A stretch of 64,000 nucleotides of DNA from contig CP154956.1 of NCBI GenBank assembly GCA_039621445.1, positions 97,716,406 to 97,780,405 of the forward strand, in the 5' to 3' direction. The position numbers and the translations under genes are program-made. Each line of letters starts with the position of its first letter. Positions within the stretch are counted from its first letter, which is position 1. Below, piece after piece: positions 22,691 through 33,038 of this stretch. A model generated the notes under the pieces. It was not told where the DNA came from, ran no database searches, and saw only the letters and a program-made list of their open reading frames with translations. Source of the stretch: Euglena gracilis (lineage: Eukaryota; Euglenida; Euglenophyceae; Euglenales).

Positions 22691-23383
22691 GTGGTTACCC
22701 GAAGCAAGGCCCGAGGGCCAGAATCAAGTTTCAAGTCAAAGAAATCAAATTTTGAAGTCGGTCGACTTGGAGGTGAATCAAAGAGAATTTGGCAGAAAAA
22801 GTCGGAGATTAAGAAAGAGGACCTGGAGGAGAGTGGTCCTGGAGGACCTTTGCAGAAGGCTGCTGCAGTTGCTGCTGTTGATCTTGAAGTTGATGTTCAA
22901 AATGATGAAGTTCAAAATGATGCTGCTGGAGTTCTCCAAGAAGAGCTTCTCCATGATGGAGTTCTGGGGCCTGTGGGCCCCATCCTGCAGCCCAGTGCTG
23001 CAGATTCTGTGCCTGTTTTCCCAGTTTCACAGCCAGAAGCAGAAAAAGTCAGCAGTTTTGCTTCAGAATGTGTTTCAGAATTGCCCAAAACAGCCAGACA
23101 GTTTTCAGAAAAGGAGGCTGCAAAAATGAGTTTTTATAATGTTGAAGCCATTTTGGATCACAAGTTCAGAAATGGTTGGAAGTTTTTGACAAAGTGGGAG
23201 AATTATCCAGTGCATTCATCAACATGGGAACCAGTCAGAAGTTTCGTTTTGCCAGGTGGAAGAATGAATTCAGTTTTTAAGAATTACATTCAGGACAATG
23301 GTTTGCAAGAGGTTTTGAAGAAAGTGCAGAAGAATGTGAATACCCAACCCAGTCCAGTTTTAACAGTCAAACTGTTTCCATGA
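22691..23383 (+). CDS. Element A chromodomain
   Basis: The open frame of 230 codons ends with a chromodomain: YNVEAILDHKFRNGWKFLTKW, then PVHSSTWEPVRSFV and FKNYIQDNG, at about 23127-23330. The W-E-P after the ST pair is the family hallmark. In chromoviruses this domain at the integrase C-terminus directs insertion by binding histone marks. The preceding 130 residues are acidic and low-complexity. Confidence 0.8.
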   Translation: MVTRSKARGPESSFKSKKSNFEVGRLGGESKRIWQKKSEIKKEDLEESGPGGPLQKAAAVAAVDLEVDVQNDEVQNDAAGVLQEELLHDGVLGPVGPILQPSAADSVPVFPVSQPEAEKVSSFASECVSELPKTARQFSEKEAAKMSFYNVEAILDHKFRNGWKFLTKWENYPVHSSTWEPVRSFVLPGGRMNSVFKNYIQDNGLQEVLKKVQKNVNTQPSPVLTVKLFP

Positions 23384-24128
23384 AATTTGGTGCCTTGGGC
23401 ATCAGAAACTGACCCCAGCATGCACAACCAGCCAAAGAAAGCAGAATAACACCTTTCTTTTCTAAGTGCCAGCCCAGCTGCTGAGGAGTAGAATGTCTGG
23501 GTGCAGAAGCCACAGGGCCAGAGGCACTTACGTCTTGCACCTAAGAGTGGAATCAGCCTGAATTCAAATGCCATTTTGGCCAGGCCATGATTCTACCAAC
23601 AGGTTCGCCAAAGCACCAAGCCACCACCAACAACAAGTCACTTCATCAACAACGTCATGTTATTCTTCATCATGATCATTTTCAAGAAGGTGTTGTTGTT
23701 CATCATTTTATTGAAGATAGAGTTGTCGATCATCGTTTTGTTGTTCGCTGACTTTGTTGTTCTTCGATTTGATGTTCTTTGTTGGACTTGGAGTTCATGT
23801 CTTTTGGATTCAGATTGATGATGTTTGATTATGGCTTTTCCCAGTTTTTGTGAGAGAAAGAAAGGCCAGAGAGAGAGAGCAAACGGAAAAGAGAAAGAAA
23901 ACCCCCCAGAAGCCAAACACACGACACAGACAGGCTGGCTGGTGTAAAAAGTTTTTGATTTCTCTTCCACTGCCCCCTGACCAAAAAAAAGGTGAACAAT
24001 TGATGCCGATTTTCCGGCCCACGTTCACGAGTCCAAAAAAAAAGACGTTCGCCTGAGAATTTCAGCCAAGTCTTTTGAGCCCCCTTTTTTGTGTGCTTGG
24101 TGGGGCTTTGTTCAACCAAGGGGGGGAT
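23384..24128 (+). other. Element A 3' untranslated region and polypurine tract
   Basis: No coding sequence. The stretch 23640-23800 is rich in TTGTTGTTCATCA words. The polypurine tract is AAGGGGGGGAT at about 24117-24127, directly before the 3' LTR. Confidence 0.55.
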
Positions 24129-24539
24129 TTAAAAGGTGGCTTTGGCTACCTTCCCCCCCTGACCTCCCTTGGGCAGTGGATGAAAGAGACCCCCCTTGCT
24201 CGTTGAAGAAAGTTGCAAGGACCATACACAATTGGCCCGTGTGTGCTTCATGGGGGGGGCCTTCTACAAAGGAGTCTTTCCCAACGCCCCCCCCCCCACC
24301 AACCGTCCCAACTTACCAGCACACTCCTGCTATGACACCTGGTACTTTTGGTGTACATATCTTACCTGTCTGCACAGGCTGGCCTTGGTGCTTTGAACAC
24401 AATGTTTCCCATGCTTGTGGCTTGGAAGTAAAAGCGCCACGAAGGAGAAAAGTTCGAGGAAAAAGGAGAGTACAAAAAAAAAAATCCTACGCAAAAGCTG
24501 AGTCGAAGAAGAAGGAGAAGAAGAACTGAAAGCTTTACA
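24129..24539 (+). repeat. Element A 3' LTR
   Basis: About 411 bp, collinear with 14779-15191, starting TTAAAAGGTGGC (TG mutated to TT) and ending CTTTACA. Divergence from the 5' LTR, including differences in C-run length, indicates an old insertion. The flank beyond 24539 (CTGTG...) does not match the flank before 14779. Confidence 0.75.
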
Positions 24540-25160
24540 CTGTGTAACCAAACCGGTCACACACCTCGCCGTTGGACAAATCTTGCCGCGCAAACGAGCA
24601 TTCCAAGCCGAAGAGGATCAGCCTCATCATCTCATCTGCTCAATCGCAGAAAAACCAAAACAGGATTGATACCAGTTAATATTCGCACTCGCGATCCAAA
24701 TGTTTGCGTTGCGGATCGTATAGCCACCATTCTTCTGATAGTCGCTATGCGACCTCTCCCAACCCAACCCATGCTCACCGCGATATAAGTGACAGTTCAA
24801 AAGAAGATTCCTCAGCCAAAAGGCAGAAGTCTGCAAATTTGAAAAGACCTCCATCGAGGAAAATGACCGGCTTGGCAGGGAGGAGGATGAGACCCCTAAT
24901 AAAAATGAGCATCATCCCCGCTTGAGAGATCGCAAAATATGTGTTGCGTCAAGAAAGTCAAAGGCTGATATGGCCATCAGTTCGTAATTTGAGTAAAGGT
25001 TGCTTAAAATCATGGACGCGGACTACAGGGGTTACTAGAAAGGAGGTGACAGGAGTTGCGACCCTAGTCATCGCCTGCCCAGTAACATTTCTGGTCAGTG
25101 CTCAAGGATTTTGGGTTACCCCTGCTCAAACGTTTCCCGAATCTCTGACCCATAGGTAGA
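24540..25160 (+). pseudogene. Family B gag-pol junction fragment, plus strand
   Basis: Around 24700 the plus strand encodes KCLRCGSYSHHSSDS, the second zinc knuckle of family B (CSLCGSHNHHSSKC in C), with the last Cys changed. Next comes an acidic tail with FEKTSIEENDRLGREEDETP, matching SLEEGTPASGREGDD. At 24980-24995 FE is followed by TAA, exactly where B and C have E-UAG. Near 25075 CPVTFLVSAQGFWVTP matches CPSAFTVSTRNYFGSP at the start of Pol. Frames shift repeatedly. Confidence 0.6.
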
Positions 25161-25595
25161 GTTTCTGTATAACGGTTGTTAATGCACCAGAGGATACACC
25201 ATGCGTGTTAATTGTGGTTGAATGTATTTACGCCGCAAGAATGCACACCGCACCACAAACTTCTTTCCTGCAATAACTTCCACTACTCATCATTTTTTAT
25301 ATACCATTTTCAATGACGGCAATACCGTTTTCTACAACACCATCACCGTTGACAACCAAGGGGTAGAGATAAATCGCCCCCCCTCAGTTGGCGGACCGGC
25401 CGCTGCACCTTCCGTTGCCACTATTACAGCCTGCTGTTGTATATAGCGAACCAATGCGCTAATTCAGCATTAAAATAGCGCAAACCGCACTCTAACTGTT
25501 CTGTTGTTTTCACTGCAGGCTCCCTCTTCTTTACCTATAGTTTCAATTCAAGATTGTGCCTGCTGAATCAAGGTCAAATTATATCAATTTTCAGG
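25161..25595. other. Spacer with one short ORF
   Basis: An open frame at 25222-25446 (74 codons) shows no domain that I recognise and no match to Pol of B. It may be a diverged continuation of the preceding fragment. Otherwise nothing was seen. Confidence 0.35.
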
Positions 25596-26178
25596 GAATT
25601 TCAGGATGATGTCCGGGAGGTTGCCAACAAAAGGGCAAATCGTTTTCGCATTCGAAGTTCATACCAAAAGGGTGAATATGTTTTGTTTAACAAGAGTCGT
25701 TGACCCCAGCGAAAGTTGAAAAAGATTTAATCGCCATGGTTCGGTCCATGTCAAATCATTTCGGTACGACACAACGCATTAAAAATTGCCGTTTCACCGC
25801 ATTTGGGAGGTTTCATTGATGTGAAAAGATGGTCGGAATTGATTGAGGTGGGAGATGACCCCCCTAACGAGAATGAAATGTCCGATCTTTTGGAAGAGGA
25901 AAAGGAATTGGAAATGAATGTGGACAAAGAGGAAAAGGAAAACGGAGAAGATGATTATTTAAATGTGAGAAAATTTTTGAAACACAAATTTTACCAAGGA
26001 TGGCGGTTTTTGACACAATTGGAAGGATACCCCGTTTCGGCAAGCACATGGGAGCCAATGAAAATCTTTATACTTCCCGAAGGGAGGTTGAATGAACCGT
26101 TTGTGGAGTATTGTGAAGAGAGGGGCCTTGGGAAAAAGGGCGACGCAGGGACGAAACAAGGAAAAGCCTTCAGATAGC
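25596..26178 (+). pseudogene. GPY/F and chromodomain end of another Ty3 element
   Basis: The plus strand reads ANKRANRFRIRSSYQKGEYV, a stop, then SPWFGPCQIISVRHNALKI, LGGFIDVKRWSELI, and in the open frame 25803-26177 a chromodomain (VRKFLKHKFYQGWRFLTQLE, then ASTWEPMKIFILPEGR). It parallels the tail of element A (SPWFGPYKVVQVHHNSLQI) but is clearly diverged, so it is another chromovirus lineage. No LTR follows; D2 begins at about 26180. Confidence 0.7.
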
Positions 26179-26179
26179 A

Positions 26180-27105
26180 TCTTATTTGACCAAAATGCCA
26201 GCCAACTGTCTTTTTGCCATGTAATCTTTTTTCACGATTTTCCCCAGCTCCTTTTCTATGGTTTTTGACTTTGTGGAGGCACCTGTACCTTTCCTTCCTG
26301 GAAGTTTAGTTGAAAACCCAGATGGGTTACCACATGGGTGGGCTGCAGGGTGTACTTTTTCACATTGATTTTGAATCCTGCATTCAGCAAATCTTTGAGA
26401 ACTCTGTTCAGGTGACTTTGCAAAATGTTTTGGGTGGGTGCCACCAGTAAAAAGTCGTCCAGGTAAATAAATACCTGGATGCCCCTTTCTCTCCATAACT
26501 TTTCGAATGTTTTCATTACTGACATAAAAATTTGGGGCATTACATTTAGCCCAAAGCAGCCTGTCTGAAACTCCCAGGTCTGCCCCCCAACCTGATGCCT
26601 TAAAAATGGCCTTAGGCCTGGACTTAATGGAATGTGGAAATAGGCATCATTCAGGTCTATTTTTGCTGCCCAGTGGCCTTCTTCCAAAATTGGAAAAATG
26701 TGCTGGATATGATCCAGCTTGAAAGGTTTTACTTGAAACTGCTGATTTAGTTCTCTGCAGTCGCTGATCATTCTCCAATTGGTTGTTTCTCCCTTCTGGG
26801 TTCGAAATTAGAAACCATGGGATTAAATGCTGGGTTTCTGAATCCCAAACTCGTTTTATTGACCCAGTTTTTTCGTAATTCAACAGGATTTTTTCTGTCT
26901 GGTTCAGGTCCAGGTTGGCTCTGGGTTTTGGGTGGGTGGACAATTTTGGGGGATTTACCCATGGGTGCTGAAGTCCATTTTTGATCAATTGACATGTTGC
27001 GGGGGGGGGGGGGGGGGCATTTTTTGACCACCATTTAGACTTAGATAGAAAATGAAATAATTGTGCCAGAGCGTCAGCAACTTGGTCAGTTGTGGCTTCA
27101 GGAAA
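26180..27105 (-). mobile_element. D2: rearranged DIRS-like fragment
   Basis: The minus strand carries a well-kept RT frame (26771-26256, 171 codons): MISDCRELNQQFQVKPF, AKIDLNDAYFHIPL, FGLNVMPQIFMSVMKTF and VFIYLDDFLLVAP. Upstream in the same direction (27114-26647) is the RT-proximal segment, fused at its start to the recombinase core-binding motif ATTDQVADALAQLFHFLS, which in D1 lies 3' of RT. So the order is recombinase piece, then RT, a joint not expected in a linear DIRS element. Confidence 0.65.
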
Positions 27106-28009
27106 TCGACACACCTGGTGGAAAACGTAAACGTTGTGCAGCTGGGCGGCTACTCGACACCGAAATTTCTTCAGGCCTTTGGGCTTTCGCCTTGGAACCC
27201 AGTGAAACGTGGGGGGTTAAGCTACTCGCTTTCCCTACCGCATGGGAAACGTGCGGTAAAAGTGTAGTGGGTAGGGGGGCAGCTTTCTCTTTACCCCTAG
27301 GGTAGGAAACGGTGTTTTCGGTTGTAGAAAACGTTGTGGCAAGGCGGGGGGACATCTTGGAAGATGTTTTGGGGGAGTAATTCGGTGGTGTGGGTTGTGT
27401 GCGTGAGGTAGTGCGCAAACCGAGAGAGGGGCAATCCACAACAAGGCGGTTCTTACGCAAGAACGGAAAACCCAAAATTACGTCAGAACCGCGAATACCC
27501 GATTCGTAACTCCAGGTACCCAGAAAATTTTGTATATGTGGGGGTTGTGAGTGGTGCTTGGGGATGATGGGGAGGAGTATGTCCAAAAAGCATCCCAAGT
27601 CACCACCGCACATGGGGCTGTTGTCAGCAGTCATAATTTTGATGGGGTACTTGGCTTTCACCAAGAGGGAGTTGGGAATTAATCCCGTTCGGAAGAGAAG
27701 GGGAATTCGACACCCTGTGTCGACCAAAATTTTGCATTTGGTGGAAAAATTTTGTGTTCGGATTTCCGCTTGGACCAAAAGTTCCATGGGGGGTACGCAA
27801 AGTCCAGGATCCGGTGTAAAATTGTTGTCTCTCCAACTGTTCCAGGATCCCGTTCCTACTTTGCTCAGCATTCCAGGCAGAAATTTGGAGTGGGGGGTGG
27901 GGGACCCGAAAATTTTCCGGGTACCGACCAAAAAGGCAGATGGGCAGGGAAAGTAAGGTTGATCAAGTCCTACTTCCGGCTGTTCATCAGCCCAGAGGTC
28001 CGTGCCCAC
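27098..28009 (-). pseudogene. Element C Pol start with retropepsin
   Basis: About 300 codons in the same frame as the preceding gag, behind a TAG at 28025-28027. The conserved N-terminus GTDLWADEQPEVGLDQPYFP is followed by the catalytic CKILVDTGCRIPLLFRTG (about 27710-27760) and ESGIRGSDVILGFPFLRKNR, the second protease strand block. It corresponds to residues 1-290 of the B Pol. The frame is cut at the C/D2 joint. Confidence 0.75.
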
Positions 28010-28024
28010 AGACCTCGGGCTCCC

Positions 28025-30136
28025 CTACTCCAGGTCCGATTCAGCACTTCGGCTGTTTATCGTTTTCTTGTGTGAGTAGATAGCGCGCAATGCGCGGACC
28101 GCATTGCGGTCATCCTCCAACGAGGATTCGGAGTTGTCATCCCCCTCCCTGCCCGAAGCCGGGGTTCCCTCCTCCAGAGAGGAGATTTTGAACCCGACTT
28201 TGTTATTGTGTTTGTTATTGTGTTTTGTATCATTGTAACGACGTTGGTTCGGGCGGGGAGATCGAGAACGGTAACATTTGGACGAATGGTGGTTGTGTGA
28301 TCCACAAAGGGAACACTTTTGTCGGTTTTGTGACTTTGATGGGCTTTCACCCCTTGGAGTTCTTGGTGAACGGAATCCCGTTCGACCACGGTTCTTGTTG
28401 TAGTCCGGTTTCCCGGAGGACGATCGCGAAGAAGATGATCCACTTCGCGAACGTGATCGCGAAGAGTCGCGATTTGTATCACGCTTGTAAGGGGGTCGGG
28501 GTGATCGACCACGAGGTACGCGATCACGTCTGCGGTCGCGGAAAGGTGAGCGGGACCGTTGTCGATAACCCGAGGATTGTGATTGTCCAGATTTGTGTGA
28601 AAACCCAGAGGAGCGTGAGCTCCGCGAGGATTGTGAACCCCTTGGGCTCTGATTCCGCTTTCGCGTATCAGGATGGGGGCAGTCTCGGGACATATGCCCC
28701 GATTTGTTGCACAAAAAGCAAGTTTTGTCCGAAGATTGGTCAGATGAGCGCGGATAGCGCGTTTTTGTATCACCCTTTGGAGAGGTTGTGTGTTTTCCAT
28801 ATCCCCGTGGGGATTTTGGAGAAGGAGTCTTTTGTAGGGCACTTACCGTACCGCTAGGCAGACCAGCGGTAGGGTGGTGGGTATAAGCCGATTGTATCTG
28901 TCCCAAAAGTTGTGAGAGTTTCATTTGTTTGGAAACATAGTTCCACCGTTGTTCAAGTGTGAGTTTGTTGTCCGCAAGTTCCTCGCGGTGAATGTCTTTG
29001 ATAATTGTAGGAATGAAATGGACGAGAACCGCATCGAATTGTTCTTTCATTTGGTTCTCTCCCAGTTCATCAACCTCAGAAGCCAATCCCAACCATTTGG
29101 AACACCAAAGGTCGATTGACTTCCATTTTCTGTCACTGGGCGCGAATTGCCGCCATTTTTTCTCAAGCGTAATTCGCGAAATTAGGCTTGAACAAGTTGA
29201 CGCATATTGGTCAACCAGTTCATCAAAAGTTATCCGATTCCGGATCACAAGTTGTCGGGCGCGTTCTTCTTCCTTGGGGAGGCAATCAATGAATTCCATC
29301 TTGATTACCTCAGGGTTCCCGTCTTGGGTTGGACCCTTCAAGTCCCAGTAGTATGTCCAATCGCGCCAAAATTGTTTCCAGGTTGTGGTATCTCCGTCCC
29401 ATTGTGGCTTTATCTTGTTGGCAATTGTAATTGTACCTTTGAAATCGCGTTGTGGACCACGATTTCCATCGTAATTGTTGGAGTAAGGTTGTTGTGGTGG
29501 CATGCGCGAATGCGCATCCAGGATGGTACTCATGGTACCATAGGTACCATGGGGGTTAGGTACATCGCGGTTCCGCGAATTGTATGGATGTGTGTCGCGA
29601 TTCCGCGATTCGGATTGTAGGGGGTCGCGATTCCGCGATTCGGGGTGTGGTAACATACTAGGGGGGTAGGAATCCCGTTGTTCACCCGGGAATCGGGGAA
29701 CCGCGGTAAATTCCGTGTTTCGCATTCGCGATTCGTGGCCAATACCCGGGGTAGGGGTATGGCTCATACCGCGAATCAGTCCCGATTCGCGAATTTCTTG
29801 TTGTAAAACAAGAGGATTGGCGGTTTTTGCGGGAAAAACCGGTTCCTCATCCGAAGATTCATCCTTGTGCGGGGGAATCTTGATTTGTGGTATAAACGGG
29901 CGATTGTAATCGTGATTGTAGGCATGTGCATGATCATGTGCATCCGTGGATGCTTGTAGGGCATGCGCATCCGAAGATGCTTGTATGGGTGCGCATACTG
30001 CGCTTTTGGAAGTATTGGCATCCAACACATCGCGAATTTGATGCACAAAGTCGCGAGTTGGATGTCGGGCATCCGAAGATGCTTCGGTTGGTGCGCGAAA
30101 AGCGCGTTGTGAGCTGGAAGCTTGCAATTTGACCAC
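28025..30136 (-). CDS. Element C Gag (703 codons, two zinc knuckles)
   Basis: Domains in order: N-terminal repeats of ASSDAH-type words, a capsid-like helical region (KPQWDGDTTTWKQFWRDWTY to KQMKLSQLLGQIQSAYTHHP, about residues 255-420), knuckle 1 CFLCNKSGHMSRDC, a long Arg/Ser-rich stretch, knuckle 2 CSLCGSHNHHSSKC, and an acidic tail ending SAESDLE. The frame starts with a non-AUG codon directly after the TAA of the coiled-coil ORF, in the same frame. In B the equivalent regions are continuous, so this is probably the C-terminal part of one large Gag. Confidence 0.75.
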   Translation of the reverse strand: MVKLQASSSQRAFRAPTEASSDARHPTRDFVHQIRDVLDANTSKSAVCAPIQASSDAHALQASTDAHDHAHAYNHDYNRPFIPQIKIPPHKDESSDEEPVFPAKTANPLVLQQEIRESGLIRGMSHTPTPGIGHESRMRNTEFTAVPRFPGEQRDSYPPSMLPHPESRNRDPLQSESRNRDTHPYNSRNRDVPNPHGTYGTMSTILDAHSRMPPQQPYSNNYDGNRGPQRDFKGTITIANKIKPQWDGDTTTWKQFWRDWTYYWDLKGPTQDGNPEVIKMEFIDCLPKEEERARQLVIRNRITFDELVDQYASTCSSLISRITLEKKWRQFAPSDRKWKSIDLWCSKWLGLASEVDELGENQMKEQFDAVLVHFIPTIIKDIHREELADNKLTLEQRWNYVSKQMKLSQLLGQIQSAYTHHPTAGLPSGTVSALQKTPSPKSPRGYGKHTTSPKGDTKTRYPRSSDQSSDKTCFLCNKSGHMSRDCPHPDTRKRNQSPRGSQSSRSSRSSGFSHKSGQSQSSGYRQRSRSPFRDRRRDRVPRGRSPRPPYKRDTNRDSSRSRSRSGSSSSRSSSGKPDYNKNRGRTGFRSPRTPRGESPSKSQNRQKCSLCGSHNHHSSKCYRSRSPRPNQRRYNDTKHNNKHNNKVGFKISSLEEGTPASGREGDDNSESSLEDDRNAVRALRAIYSHKKTINSRSAESDLE

Positions 30137-31765
30137 TTAAAACGGTGTTTTCATGGCCAAAGTGCGGGGGTTGCGGGGTTTTGCATGAATCTCATCCAGA
30201 CTCAATGCAAAATCTTGTATGCTTTGTTCCAATGAACCAACCACTTGGAAAAGGTCCGAAATTCGTTCAACATCACACTGCAAACGCTTAATACGTTTGC
30301 GGTATGAGGGTAGTTCATCCAAAAGTGGTAATTTGTCAGCAATGGATTCAAAATCCGCGGAAAGTTTTGGAAAAGTGGTGTCCAAAAATTGGACCCGCTT
30401 AACCAAAGTTTCCATTGCGGTTGTAAGTGCGTTTAACCGATTCTCGGTTTGTGGGGTTGTGGTACCCAACGTGGGTTGGGGTACCCTTACCGCATTTTCA
30501 GCGGTTTTATCAACCATCATTGTAGAAAGTCGGTTCTCCAACACCGAAACTTGTTGTTTTAGTGTGAGAACTTGTTGAGTGACCGAATTTTCGGTCCTCA
30601 TCAAGGTTTCACAAAATTCTTGTAAGTGTTCTTGATTTTTCGCAAGCATTTGGTCATAAAATGTGCGAAAATCAACGGGTAGTTCGACTTCGCGAACCGT
30701 TTGTCCATCCGAAGATGGTTGGAGTCCGGAGACCCTTGTAGAAAGTTCTTGTACGCGTTTTTGTAAGCAGGAAGTGGTGGATTGTAAGGTTTTGTGTTGG
30801 GTATTCAAATCCGCAAGCGCGGTTTCGATGCCGGTGATATCCGGAATTGATGTTTGAATACCGTTGCACCGTTTGTGCAAATCCGCAAATGCAGATTCGA
30901 TTTTGTTCACATCAGATTGTAATTGATTGTGCAAATCGGTGATAGTGGTTCGTAGTGCTCCCATACTGGGATTTTTTTTTTTTTTTTCCGCAAAGCGGCG
31001 TTGTAAGTCCCCAAATGCAGTTTGTAGTCCCGAAACATCCGCAAAAGCGGTTTTCAGGTCTGCAAACGCAATTTGGAGGTCCGCATTCGCGGTTTGTATG
31101 GTAGTTATGACCGTTTCGCGGTCTTGCAGTTCCGCATTCGCGGTTTGTAGGCTAAGGATCACCGCATCGCGGGATTGGAGTTCCACCGTAGCGGATTGTA
31201 GCGCATTGGAAGCAGTTTCGAGTTTTTGTATGTCATTTTGCCACTTTTCATGGAGGAAATCTTGCCGATACGCGATTTCCGCCATTTGAGTGTCCAAGGT
31301 GGTCAAATTGTTGGAAACTTCACCGCATTTGCAGGAAGTTTGTTCCAAACGAGCAATCCGCTCTTCCAGTTGTTGAGCAAAAGCTCTTTGTACATAGTTT
31401 TCGCGTATTTGTGCAAAATTTTGATGAAAACTCGCGTTTTCATCACCCAAACACAAAATGCGTTCTTGGGATTGTTGTACAACATTGGACAAGGTTGAGA
31501 AGTGCTCATATGAGACATATGAGCCAAGTTCCGCACCCGTAGGCGCTTGATCCCGTTGTTGTATGCGGGACTGCATTTCTTGCATTGTATAAGAAAAGTT
31601 TTCCATTTGTGTGAACAGTTGTTGTAGATTTTGTTGTAAATGTGAAAATTTTGTAGTATTCCGCGATTCCGCGGTTTGGAAGGTCTCTTGTACCTGTTGG
31701 AAGTTTTGTACCAAGGTGTCGCGCAAAAATGCGTCAAAACCTTGGTGGAGGTTCTGAAGGTCCAT
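30137..31765 (-). CDS. Element C coiled-coil ORF1 (542 codons)
   Basis: The protein is almost entirely heptad-repeat, for example ELQSRDAVILSLQTANAELQ and ADLQIAFADLKTAFADV, consistent with a long homo-oligomeric rod. It ends KTPF-TAA and the gag frame continues in phase. It corresponds to the middle and end of ORF1 of B (50468-52444). It may be a structural Gag extension forming part of the particle. No enzymatic motif. Confidence 0.65.
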   Translation of the reverse strand: MDLQNLHQGFDAFLRDTLVQNFQQVQETFQTAESRNTTKFSHLQQNLQQLFTQMENFSYTMQEMQSRIQQRDQAPTGAELGSYVSYEHFSTLSNVVQQSQERILCLGDENASFHQNFAQIRENYVQRAFAQQLEERIARLEQTSCKCGEVSNNLTTLDTQMAEIAYRQDFLHEKWQNDIQKLETASNALQSATVELQSRDAVILSLQTANAELQDRETVITTIQTANADLQIAFADLKTAFADVSGLQTAFGDLQRRFAEKKKKNPSMGALRTTITDLHNQLQSDVNKIESAFADLHKRCNGIQTSIPDITGIETALADLNTQHKTLQSTTSCLQKRVQELSTRVSGLQPSSDGQTVREVELPVDFRTFYDQMLAKNQEHLQEFCETLMRTENSVTQQVLTLKQQVSVLENRLSTMMVDKTAENAVRVPQPTLGTTTPQTENRLNALTTAMETLVKRVQFLDTTFPKLSADFESIADKLPLLDELPSYRKRIKRLQCDVERISDLFQVVGSLEQSIQDFALSLDEIHAKPRNPRTLAMKTPF

Positions 31766-31884
31766 TGTAGTGGAGTTGAAATTCTTTTGGCAAAATTGTC
31801 CAAATTCTTGGATGTATTGCCAAAAGAAGTCCAGTTTGCCGAAAACGGCTTTGTGACTGTCTTCATCAAATTGTAGGACTTGGT

Positions 31885-32818
31885 TCAGTGTTTTAGCGCA
31901 ATTTTGGACACATGCTTCGATGTGTCGAAATTGCTGTTGTAATGGGTGGCTCTCGGTAAATTTGCGACTACGCGCTCAATGGTGTTACTGGAGAACGAAT
32001 CCCGGTCTTCCTCGGGGTCATTGTCCATGGGAACAATGACACCGGCAGTGTCCGGGACCACCAACCGCATTTCAGCGGACCAAGGTAGTTCTGGGATTTC
32101 TCCCAATTGTGGAGGGGGGGGGCAAGTCCCTAATGGGGCTTACCGGTGGTAGGGCAGGGGGGGGTTGGAAAAAACAAGGTGTTTCCAACCCGTCCTCGTA
32201 AGAGGGGGGCTCTGTTGGCAATTGGGTGCCAAAAGGCACTAATTGCCAACCCCGTTCGGGCATACTGCCCTCTTGTGAGTCATACTCCGCAGAAGCGGAG
32301 GGGGTCCGTAGACCCATTGTAGGATGGTGTTTTACCGCAAATGCGGTTGTTGTAAAGTTTGGTCCGCAAATGCGGGTTGGGTCCGTAGACCCTTGGAGGG
32401 GGGGGGTACCGCCGAAGCGGCTTGGGTCCGAAGACCCTTGGAGGGGGCGGGTACCGCCGAAGCGGCTTGGGTCCGAAGACCCTTGGAGGGGGGGGGTACC
32501 GCCGAAGCGGCTTGTAGGGGGGGGCACCGCCAATGCGGTTCGGGTTCGAAAACCCAGTTGTGGGGGGGGTGCCACCGAAGCGGCTTGGGCATCCGCCCCT
32601 TGTATAGAAAAATTTTCCACCGCAGAAGCGGCGTGGGCATTCGCCCCTTGTGAAGGAAAATTTTCTGCCGCAAAAGCGGTTTGGGCCTCCGCCCCTTGTG
32701 AAGAAAAATTTTCTGTCGCCGTAGCGACTTCGTCTGCATTGTATATTCCTCGAAGCGAACCTATTAACAAAGCGTAGTTAATAGGTGCGTTTCCATTGTT
32801 TGTATTTGCGCTTTGCAT
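31885..32818 (-). pseudogene. Element C ORF1 N-terminal part
   Basis: Frame 32818-32072 (248 codons) holds repeats of the type VENFSIQGADAQAAS, the minisatellite-encoded PLQGSSDPSRFGG blocks and then ETPCFFQPPPALPPVSP, which is conserved in B as ETPCFFQPPPQLPPPTP. After a frame change 32106-31885 continues with PWSAEMRLVVPDTAGVIVPM (B: PWNPDMRLVVPEISGAVSIV). At least two frameshifts separate it from the coiled-coil ORF. Confidence 0.55.
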
Positions 32819-33029
32819 ATTTGATGAAAAGTTGGGAAAATTTTTGTGAAAATCGGGAAAATTGTAAAAATTGTAAAAATTTGTGTAAAAATCCCCAAAA
32901 AGATAAGCAAAGGTGGGGGCTCAGAGACTTTGTGATGCAGCCGTAGCCACTTGTGCCCCTGAGACACCTCGCCCGTGCTTAGGCGCCTTTTCTGAGTTTT
33001 TGTGTGGTCGTACGACCGTTAAACCTAAT

Positions 33030-33038
33030 CTGCTACCA
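33030..33038 (-). other. Element C primer binding site
   Basis: TGGTAGCAG on the minus strand, immediately after the 5' LTR; same sequence as in A and B. Confidence 0.6.

Larger units (their letters stand above)
14779..24539 (+). mobile_element. A: full-length, decayed Ty3-type chromovirus
   Basis: A 9.76-kb LTR retrotransposon on the plus strand: LTR, primer binding site, gag, protease, methyltransferase-like domain, RT, RNase H, integrase, chromodomain, polypurine tract, LTR. The integrase following RNase H and the C-terminal chromodomain place it among Ty3/Gypsy chromoviruses. The two LTRs differ visibly, frames are broken repeatedly, and two insertions (16.69-17.09 kb and about 19.0-20.0 kb) interrupt coding regions. 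I see no target-site duplication at its ends. Confidence 0.85.
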
